This document shows, piece after piece, positions 23,345-28,885 of a stretch of DNA of 28,885 bases. Where the stretch lies: contig JAWLGJ010000034.1 in NCBI GenBank assembly GCA_041685145.1, forward strand, positions 1-28,885, read 5' to 3'. Source of the DNA: JAWLGJ01 sp041685145. Its GTDB lineage: Bacteria; Pseudomonadota; Alphaproteobacteria; Rhodospirillales; Magnetospirillaceae. The notes under the pieces were generated by a model. The model had not been told where the DNA came from. It saw only the letters and a program-made list of their open reading frames with translations, and ran no database searches. The stretch's first letter is position 1. Each line of letters begins with the position of its first letter. The position numbers and the translations under genes were made by a program.

Positions 23345-24484
23345 ATGGCTAAGTCTATTCTGATTGTCGGCGGCGGTTTGTCGGGAACCATCGTCGCCAA
23401 CGGCCTGTGCCGGCAGATGCACGACGAGCTGCGCACCGGCCGGATATCGGTTTCCATGCTGGGCACCACCGAGCAGCACTTGTATCAGCCCGGCCTGCTC
23501 TATGTGCCCTTCGGGCGCATCCGCGAGGCGGAGCTGTTCCGCGAGCAGCGGCGGGTTCTGGACCGGCGGGTGAATTTCCACATCGATCCGGCCCGGCACA
23601 TCGACGTCGACAAGCGCGCGGTGACCACGGAGTCGGGGCGGGTGCACCATTACGACTATCTGGTGCTCGCCACCGGCTCTCGGATCGTGCCGCAGCAGGT
23701 TCCCGGCATGGCCGAGGGCGCGCACTGGTTCTATGACCTCGACGGCGCCCGGAAGCTGCGCGACGCCCTGAACGCCTTCGAGGGCGGGCGCATCGTCATC
23801 AATGTCAACGCCCCCCACAAATGCCCGGTGGCGCCGCTGGAGGTCAGCTTCATGCTGATGGATTTCCTGAGGGAGCGCGGCCTGTGGGAGAAGTCCGAGA
23901 TCACCTACACCTATCCCATCGGCCGCCTGCACGCCCTGGAGCCGGTGGCGCACTGGGCGAAGCCCGAATTCGACAAGCACGGCATCAAGTACGAGACCTT
24001 CTTCAACACGAAGGAGGTCCACGCCGATAAGAAGGTCATCGAGTCCGAGGAAGGGGTGTCGCTGGAATACGACCTGCTGATCACCATTCCGCCGCATGAG
24101 GGCGCGGAGGTGATCTCGGACTCCGGCCTCGGCAAGGGCGGCTGGGTGCCCACCAACCCCAAGACCCTGCACCGCGACGGCTCCGAGAATGTCTTCGTCG
24201 TCGGCGACACCACCAATATTCCGATTTCCAAGGCGGGGTCGACGGCGCATTTCGAGGCCGACACCCTGGTCGACAACCTGGTGTCGCTGATCACCGAGAA
24301 CCGCTGGGCGCGGGACTATGACGGCAAGGTGTTCTGCTTCGTCGAGACCGGGCTCCACACCGGCACCTATGTGTGGTTCAACTACACCACGCCGCCGAAT
24401 CCCGGTCCGCCGTCGCAGATGATCCACTGGTTCAAGCTGGCCTATAACCGGCTGTACTGGTTGTCCGCGCGCGGCCTGTTGTGA
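23345..24484 (+). CDS. Sulfide:quinone oxidoreductase-like flavoprotein
   Basis: This 379-residue protein of the SQR/FCSD/NDH-2 family has an N-terminal FAD motif (ILIVGGGLSGTIVA, 5-18), the LATGSR motif near 108-113 and a second FAD-binding VVGDTTNIP near 285-293. C160 (HKCPVAP) and C331 (VFCFVETG) lie where SQRs have redox cysteines; C22 is the only other one. The amphipathic end (MIHWFKLAYNRLYWLSARG) resembles the membrane-anchoring tail of SQR. It would oxidise sulfide or a persulfide and reduce quinone. GGGAGGAAGGG precedes the ATG. The TusA/DsrE2/DUF1641 context suggests that sulfur goes to a protein carrier. The SQR subtype is not certain. Confidence 0.85.
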   Translation: MAKSILIVGGGLSGTIVANGLCRQMHDELRTGRISVSMLGTTEQHLYQPGLLYVPFGRIREAELFREQRRVLDRRVNFHIDPARHIDVDKRAVTTESGRVHHYDYLVLATGSRIVPQQVPGMAEGAHWFYDLDGARKLRDALNAFEGGRIVINVNAPHKCPVAPLEVSFMLMDFLRERGLWEKSEITYTYPIGRLHALEPVAHWAKPEFDKHGIKYETFFNTKEVHADKKVIESEEGVSLEYDLLITIPPHEGAEVISDSGLGKGGWVPTNPKTLHRDGSENVFVVGDTTNIPISKAGSTAHFEADTLVDNLVSLITENRWARDYDGKVFCFVETGLHTGTYVWFNYTTPPNPGPPSQMIHWFKLAYNRLYWLSARGLL

Positions 24485-24497
24485 GGGGAGGGCGGCG

Positions 24498-25052
24498 ATG
24501 ACCGACATGTCCAACCCCCAGGCGCCCCAGGGCGCCGACCTCAACCGCCTCGCCCAGGCCGCCTCGGAGGCGCTGACCGATTCGATGGTCGAGCGGCTGA
24601 CCGCCTCCACCGGCAACATCCTGGAGGTGGCCGACCGCCTCAACGATCCCGACACCCGCGACGCGGTGCTGGCGCTGCTGGACGGGCTCACCGACCTGCA
24701 CCGCTCGGGCGCCCTCGACACCTTGATTCAGGTGGTCCTGGCGGTGCACGCCATGCGCTCGGCCGCCACCGACCAGATGGTCGACCGCGCCTTCGCCTTC
24801 GTCGAGCACATGGTCAACAATCTGGGCACCGAGGAAATCGCCACCCTTGCCCACGAGACCAAGCTGGCGATGGAAGAGGCGGTGGAGGAGTGCATCAAGC
24901 CGCCCAGCGGCGGGCTGTTCGGCATCGTCAAGATGATGAGCCAGCCCGAGGCCCAGAACGCGCTGCGCTTCCTGCTCGCCTTCGGCTGCAAGCTGCAACA
25001 GCGCGCCCAGGTGCTCTCCAAGACCCCGTCGCCCCCCGGCGAGCCCGGCTGA
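24498..25052 (+). CDS. DUF1641 protein, partner of the SQR-like flavoprotein
   Basis: This 184-residue, mostly helical soluble protein carries the DUF1641 segment, here near residues 130-170 (ECIKPPSGGLFGIVKMM, then QNALRFLLAFGCK). DUF1641 genes are known beside SQR-like or formate dehydrogenase genes in diverse bacteria and archaea, with no settled function; a membrane-docking or complex-forming role is often supposed. It has cysteines near its C-terminus (EECIKPP, FGCKLQQ). GGGGAGGGCGG lies before the ATG, 13 bases after the SQR stop. It ends the sulfur module. Confidence 0.83.
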   Translation: MTDMSNPQAPQGADLNRLAQAASEALTDSMVERLTASTGNILEVADRLNDPDTRDAVLALLDGLTDLHRSGALDTLIQVVLAVHAMRSAATDQMVDRAFAFVEHMVNNLGTEEIATLAHETKLAMEEAVEECIKPPSGGLFGIVKMMSQPEAQNALRFLLAFGCKLQQRAQVLSKTPSPPGEPG

Positions 25053-25112
25053 GGCGGCCGGCGCCGCGCCCGGCCGCTTGCGCGGGCGGCGGCGCGGGGG
25101 TACGAAGGGCGC

Positions 25113-25499
25113 ATGAATCCGTTGCTTGTCCTTTCGGTTGCCCTGGGGGGCGCGGTTGGTGCCGTGGCGCGCTATGCGGTCATGACGGCGGCGGGGCACT
25201 GGCTGGGGCACGGCTTTCCCTGGGGCACGCTGGCGGTCAACCTGGCGGGCTCGTTCCTGATGGGGGCGCTGATCGAGGTCATGGCCCTGGCGTGGTCGCC
25301 CGGCCCCGAAATGCGCGCGCTGCTGGTGGTGGGGGTGCTGGGCGGCTTCACCACCTTTTCGACCTTCTCGCTTGACGTCGCCACGCTGCTGGAGCGCCAG
25401 AACCTCGCCGGCGCCTTCGCCTATGTGTCGGGTTCGCTGATCCTGGGGGTGGCGGCGCTGTTCGCCGGCCTGGGCGTCATGCGGCTGGCCCTGCGCTAG
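25113..25499 (+). CDS. crcB: Fluoride exporter CrcB/Fluc
   Basis: This 128-residue protein with four helices forms the dual-topology dimeric fluoride channel of the inner membrane. Family motifs are GGAVGAVARY (near 12), WGTLAVNLAGSFLMG and GGFTTFSTFSLD (the Phe/Thr-rich fluoride path). Length is normal. GAAGG lies a few bases before the ATG. The 60-base gap upstream is too short and lacks the sequence of a fluoride riboswitch. It is followed 10 bases later by the pseudouridine synthase gene, an arrangement I recall as common in alphaproteobacteria. Confidence 0.94.
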   Translation: MNPLLVLSVALGGAVGAVARYAVMTAAGHWLGHGFPWGTLAVNLAGSFLMGALIEVMALAWSPGPEMRALLVVGVLGGFTTFSTFSLDVATLLERQNLAGAFAYVSGSLILGVAALFAGLGVMRLALR

Positions 25500-25509
25500 G
25501 GGGCGCCGC

Positions 25510-26496
25510 ATGGGCGAGGTGCGGACCCTGACCGTGGCGCCCGACGAGGGCGAGCAACGCCTCGATCGCTGGTTCCGGCGCCGCTTTCCGCAGGTGCCGC
25601 ACGGGCTGCTGGCCAAGCTGCTGCGCACCGGGCAGGTGCGGGTGGACGGCAAGCGCGCCAAGGGCAACCAGCGTCTCGCCGCCGGCCAGCAGGTCCGGGT
25701 GCCGCCGCTGCCGGCGGCGCCGGCGCCGGCCGCGCCGCCGCGCCGCCCGGCGGTCCGCGACGACCAGGCCCGCGCCCTGCGCGAGGCGGTGCTGTACCGC
25801 GACGACCACGTCATCGCCATCAACAAGCCGCCGGGGCTGGCGGTGCAGGGCGGCACCGGCACCACCCGCCACCTCGACGCCATGCTCGACGCCCTGGCCT
25901 TCGACGGCGAGCGCCCGCGCCTGGTGCACCGCCTCGACAAGGACACCAGCGGCGTTCTGCTGCTGGGGCGCAGCGCCGCCGCCGCCGCCCGCCTCGCCGC
26001 CGCCTTCCGCTCGCGGGCGGCGCGCAAGCTCTATTGGGCGCTGGTGGTGGGGGTGCCGAAGCCCCGCGACGGGCGCATCAGCGCCCCGCTGGCCAAGCTG
26101 CCCGGCCGTGCCGGCGAGAAGATGGCGGTGGACGAGGGGGAAGGTCGCCACGCCGTTACCTGGTACCGCACCGTCGAGGCGCTGGCCCGCAAGGCCGCCT
26201 GGCTGGAGATGGAGCCGCGCACCGGCCGCACCCACCAGCTTCGCGCCCACTGCGCGCTGCTGCGGACGCCCATCCTGGGCGACGGCAAATACGGCGGCGC
26301 CGCCGCGTTCCTGCAGGGGCAGGGGGTCAGCCGCAAGCTGCACCTGCACGCCCGCGCCATCCGCCTGCCGCATCCGGCCGGCGGCGAGTTGGCGGTGACG
26401 GCGCCGCTGCCCGCCCATATGGCGGCGACCTTCGCCTTTTTCGGCTTCGATGCCGCGGCCGCCGGCGCCCCCTTCGCCGCCTTCGAGGAGGATTAG
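25510..26496 (+). CDS. RluC/RluD-family pseudouridine synthase
   Basis: This 328-residue enzyme isomerises uridine in RNA, most likely 23S rRNA. It has an N-terminal S4 RNA-binding domain (about 14-70; RLDRWFRRRFP), an Ala/Pro linker and the RluA-type catalytic domain with D143 in HRLDKDTSG. Later motifs are RKLYWALVVG and EPRTGRTHQLRAH. The start follows GGGGGCG, close after the crcB stop. It fits RluC best by length and alphaproteobacterial context, but I cannot separate RluC from RluD with certainty. It is a housekeeping gene. Confidence 0.92.
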   Translation: MGEVRTLTVAPDEGEQRLDRWFRRRFPQVPHGLLAKLLRTGQVRVDGKRAKGNQRLAAGQQVRVPPLPAAPAPAAPPRRPAVRDDQARALREAVLYRDDHVIAINKPPGLAVQGGTGTTRHLDAMLDALAFDGERPRLVHRLDKDTSGVLLLGRSAAAAARLAAAFRSRAARKLYWALVVGVPKPRDGRISAPLAKLPGRAGEKMAVDEGEGRHAVTWYRTVEALARKAAWLEMEPRTGRTHQLRAHCALLRTPILGDGKYGGAAAFLQGQGVSRKLHLHARAIRLPHPAGGELAVTAPLPAHMAATFAFFGFDAAAAGAPFAAFEED

Positions 26497-26527
26497 CGGT
26501 CGCGCCGCCCACCCACGCGGTCACGCT

Positions 26528-26548
26528 CCAGCCGCCGTTGAGGCGGCG
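26528..26548. terminator. Hairpin in convergent junction, copy 2 of a repeated motif
   Basis: GCCGCC and GGCGGC pair around GTTGA. It differs from the hairpin at 17661-17681 by one loop base over 21 bases. It lies between the converging pseudouridine synthase and aminotransferase genes, about 30 bases after the first stop. Confidence 0.45.
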
Positions 26549-26593
26549 GGCAAGCGCGGCGCGAGCGCCCGGCGAGGGCCGTAATCCCGCACT

Positions 26594-26667
26594 CGTCATT
26601 CCCGCGCAGGCGGGTATCCAGCGACCTCTCCGCGCCGACATGGACCCCCGCGTTCGCGGGGGTGACG
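26594..26667. repeat. REP-like inverted repeat pair
   Basis: Two 27-base arms (26594-26620 and 26641-26667) are imperfect inverted repeats starting CGTCATTCCCGCG and ending GGGGGTGACG, and each arm folds on itself (CCCGC/GCGGG and CCCCCGCG/CGCGGGGG). This is the common extragenic palindrome type with GTCATTCCCGC ends, seen in many proteobacteria. It lies in a convergent spacer and carries no gene. Confidence 0.65.
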
Positions 26668-26722
26668 ATCGGCATCAGGCGGGGCTGACGAACAACATCC
26701 GGCAATGAACCGCGTGATCCGC

Positions 26723-27925
26723 TCAGGCCAGCGCCTCGCAGGCCCGGCGGATGCGGCGGCAGGCCTCCTCCAGCGTCTCGGTGGCGGTGGCATAGGAAAT
26801 GCGGAAATAGGGCGACAGGCCGAAGGCGGCGCCATGCACCACCGCCACGCCCACGGCCTCCAGCAGATAGGCGGCGAAATCCTCGTCGCTGTCGATGACC
26901 TTGCCTTCGGGCGTGGTCTTGCCGATGACGCCGGCGCAGGACGGATAGACATAGAAGGCGCCTTCCGGCGTCTGGCACGACAGGCCGGGGGCGTCGTTGA
27001 GCATCGCCACCACCATGTCGCGGCGCTCCTTGAAGACGGCGTTGCGCTCGGCGATGAAGTCCTGCGGGCCGTTCAGCGCCTCGACCGCCGCCGCCTGGGT
27101 GATCGAGCAGGCGTGGGTGGTGCTTTGCGACTGGATCTTGCCGATGGCCTTGATCAGCTCCACCGGCCCCCCGGCATAGCCCAGGCGCCAGCCGGTCATG
27201 GCATAGGCCTTGGAGACGCCGTTCATGGTCAGGGTGCGCTCGAACAGGCGCGGCTCGACCTGCGCGGGGGTGGTGAACTCGAAGCCGTCATAGACGATCT
27301 TCTCGTACATGTCGTCGGTCATCACCCACACCTGCGGATGGCGCACCAGCACGTCGGTGAGCGCCATCATCTCGGCGCGGGTGTAAGCGGCGCCGGTGGG
27401 GTTGGAGGGCGAGTTCAGCACCAGCCACTTGGTGCGATCGGTGATCGCCTTCTCCAGATCCTCGGGCCGCAGCTTGAAGCCGGTGTCCTCGGGGCAGTCG
27501 ACGAAGACCGGCTTGCCCCCCGCCATCAGCGTGATGTCCGGGTAGGACACCCAATAGGGAGCCGGAATGACGACCTCGTCGCCCTCGTCGAGGGTGGCCA
27601 GCAGGGCGTTGAAGATCACCTGCTTGCCGCCGGAGCCGACGGTGATCTGCTCGGGGCCGTAGTCCAGGCCGTGATCGCGCTTGAACTTGGCGCAGATGGC
27701 CTTGCGCAGCTCCAGCGTGCCCTGAACGGCGGTGTATTTTGTCTCGCCGCGGTCGATGGCGGCCTTGGCGGCGGCCTTGACGTTGTCGGGGGTGTCGAAA
27801 TCGGGCTCGCCGGCCCCCAGGCCGATGATGTCGCGGCCCTGGGCCTTCAGCTCCTGGGCCTTGTTGGTGATGGCGATGGTCGGCGAGGGCTTGATCTTGG
27901 ACAGGCGCGCGGCGATGAACGGCAT
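26723..27925 (-). CDS. aatA: Aspartate aminotransferase, class I (AatA type)
   Basis: This 400-residue PLP enzyme transfers the amino group between aspartate and 2-oxoglutarate; alphaproteobacterial relatives may also use prephenate. Motifs are GAGEPDFDTP (37-46), NSPSNPTGA (171-179) and the PLP lysine K239 in NGVSKAYAMTGWRLGY, with the C-terminal substrate Arg in YFRISYAT. I chose the ATG at 27925, with GGGGAAAA 6 bases before it, over a GTG 15 bases earlier that would overlap that site. It stands alone on the minus strand and is a housekeeping gene. Confidence 0.93.
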   Translation of the reverse strand: MPFIAARLSKIKPSPTIAITNKAQELKAQGRDIIGLGAGEPDFDTPDNVKAAAKAAIDRGETKYTAVQGTLELRKAICAKFKRDHGLDYGPEQITVGSGGKQVIFNALLATLDEGDEVVIPAPYWVSYPDITLMAGGKPVFVDCPEDTGFKLRPEDLEKAITDRTKWLVLNSPSNPTGAAYTRAEMMALTDVLVRHPQVWVMTDDMYEKIVYDGFEFTTPAQVEPRLFERTLTMNGVSKAYAMTGWRLGYAGGPVELIKAIGKIQSQSTTHACSITQAAAVEALNGPQDFIAERNAVFKERRDMVVAMLNDAPGLSCQTPEGAFYVYPSCAGVIGKTTPEGKVIDSDEDFAAYLLEAVGVAVVHGAAFGLSPYFRISYATATETLEEACRRIRRACEALA

Positions 27926-28133
27926 CGGATTTTTCCCCACGGTATTCGGTAACGGCCGGGCCCGAAACTACGCGGGCGGCGGGGGCGAGTAAACCCGCTT
28001 TCGGGGCCGCTGTGAAGGCCGCCGCCGCCACATCGCCGCCGCAATTGCGGCCGGATTGCCCCGACGCCGTGCATATCCTCGCCAAATTCGTGCGCTGCAA
28101 TGACCTCATGGCGATTGGCGCATGGAGACGGAA

Positions 28134-28772
28134 ATGGCGACGCACGGACAAGGCTTGGGACTGACGGCGCTGGCGGTGGCGGCGACGGCATGGCTGACGG
28201 GGGCGGCGGCGACGATGGCGGGCGAGGAGCCGCGGCCGCTGCCGGTGCGGCTGATCGCCGCCGACACCCAGCTTCGGGTCGCCGCCGAGACGGCGCGGGT
28301 GCTGGTGCGTCACGAGTTCGAGGCCCTTGCCGATGCCCCCGCCGGTGGCAAGGTGGCGGTGCCGCTGCCGACGGTGGCGGCGGTCGAGGATTTGCGGCTG
28401 ACGTTTGATGGGCGTTCCCATCCCACCGTCGCCCATCTTGGCGTCGACGGCATCGCCAGCGTTGTCCCCCCCGTGGCCGCCGGCCGCCGCTTCGTGGTCG
28501 AGGTCGTTTATAGCGGGCCGGCCGCAAGCCTGGCCGACGGTGGCCGCAGCCTGGCGCTCCCCGCCCCCGCCGGCGCGGATGCCGACGCCGCCTTTACCTT
28601 GAGCGCCGTGCTCGCCGACCCCATGCAGGCGGTGGACAGTCCCTCGCACCGCATCGTCGGCGCCGCCACCGCCGCCGGCGGCACTTGGCTGACCCTGCGC
28701 GACGGCGCCGTGCCGGCCGACCGGCCCTTCGTGCTGGAGTGGCGCCCGGCGCAGGTGGCGGCGGGCAGTTGA
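28134..28772 (+). CDS. Secreted VIT-domain-like protein without a vWA domain
   Basis: This 212-residue protein begins with a signal peptide (about 1-28, cleavage after ATMA). The rest resembles a VIT (vault/inter-alpha-trypsin) domain: RVLVRHEFEALAD, KVAVPLPTVAAVEDLRLTF, then AVDSPSHRIVG and RPFVLEWRPA. In many proteobacteria such a domain precedes a von Willebrand A domain in a sortase target protein; here the gene stops at the WRP stage. I start at 28134 because GGAGACGGAA lies directly upstream; an ATG 12 bases earlier is possible. Truncation or a stand-alone form cannot be told from this window. Family call moderate, function unknown. Confidence 0.65.
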   Translation: MATHGQGLGLTALAVAATAWLTGAAATMAGEEPRPLPVRLIAADTQLRVAAETARVLVRHEFEALADAPAGGKVAVPLPTVAAVEDLRLTFDGRSHPTVAHLGVDGIASVVPPVAAGRRFVVEVVYSGPAASLADGGRSLALPAPAGADADAAFTLSAVLADPMQAVDSPSHRIVGAATAAGGTWLTLRDGAVPADRPFVLEWRPAQVAAGS

Positions 28773-28779
28773 CGCGCTT

Positions 28780-28845
28780 GCGCCGGTGAGCGCCGTCGCG
28801 AGCCCCGATCTCCCCTCCCGCGACGGACAGCGCGTTCACCGGCGC
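28780..28845 (+). repeat. Nested inverted repeat after the VIT-like gene
   Basis: A 14-base outer arm (28780-28793) matches its partner (28832-28845) at 13 of 14 positions as an inverted repeat. Inside it, CGTCGCG (28794-28800) and CGCGACG (28819-28825) pair perfectly. It begins a few bases after the stop and may terminate transcription, though no U-run follows. Confidence 0.45.
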
Positions 28846-28885
28846 CCGGCCGGGGCGCCCATCACGCCGCGCCCCGGCCCCCCCC

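Noticed and set aside
25053..25112. Fluoride riboswitch ahead of crcB
   Set aside because: The 60-base gap is plain GC-rich sequence with no recognisable crcB-motif core.

Overview
The window is a GC-rich (roughly 70% by eye) bacterial chromosome segment. Gene content and protein style point to a sulfur-oxidising alphaproteobacterium, most likely in or near Rhodospirillales. This placement is inference from the gene set and codon use, not from a marker gene. No tRNA, rRNA, CRISPR array, insertion sequence or phage gene was seen.

Layout. (1) 28-2303, minus strand: a Q/P/E-rich exported PRC-barrel protein, a 69-residue hypothetical, and a TauD/TfdA-type dioxygenase. (2) 2304-2719: a divergent intergenic region with a perfect 8+8 bp palindrome and a candidate promoter. 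(3) 2720-15793, plus strand: a complete oxidative (reverse) dissimilatory sulfite reductase cluster, dsrA-B-E-F-H-C-M-K-L-J-O-P, then a TrpD2/YbiB-like gene, then dsrN. Presence of dsrEFH and dsrL and absence of dsrD mark it as the oxidative type. (4) 15863-17652, plus: an ABC-2 exporter pair. (5) 17685-21497, minus: a VOC protein, heme O synthase, an unusual heme-copper oxidase-like subunit I fused to a CuA domain, a DUF420 protein and a 35-residue membrane peptide. (6) 21683-22471: a DUF2189 membrane protein. (7) 22648-25052, plus: a second sulfur module (DsrE2-like, TusA, SQR-like flavoprotein, DUF1641). (8) 25113-28772: crcB, an RluC-like pseudouridine synthase, an aspartate aminotransferase (minus) and a secreted VIT-like protein without the usual vWA domain.

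How the genes work together. Stored or low-potential sulfur reaches DsrEFH through TusA-type carriers and passes to the C-terminal cysteines of DsrC. DsrAB with DsrL oxidises the sulfur to sulfite. DsrMKJOP re-oxidises DsrC and passes electrons across or into the membrane. DsrN amidates siroheme. The separate SQR-like/TusA/DsrE2/DUF1641 operon looks like an additional sulfide or persulfide entry route. The heme-copper oxidase cluster could be a terminal electron sink, but its copper-B site looks disrupted, so its chemistry is open.

The least-explained items are the CuB-less CuA fusion oxidase, the TrpD2-like gene between dsrP and dsrN, the SQR/DUF1641 sulfur module, and strong hairpins in the dsrA/dsrB and dsrC/dsrM junctions.
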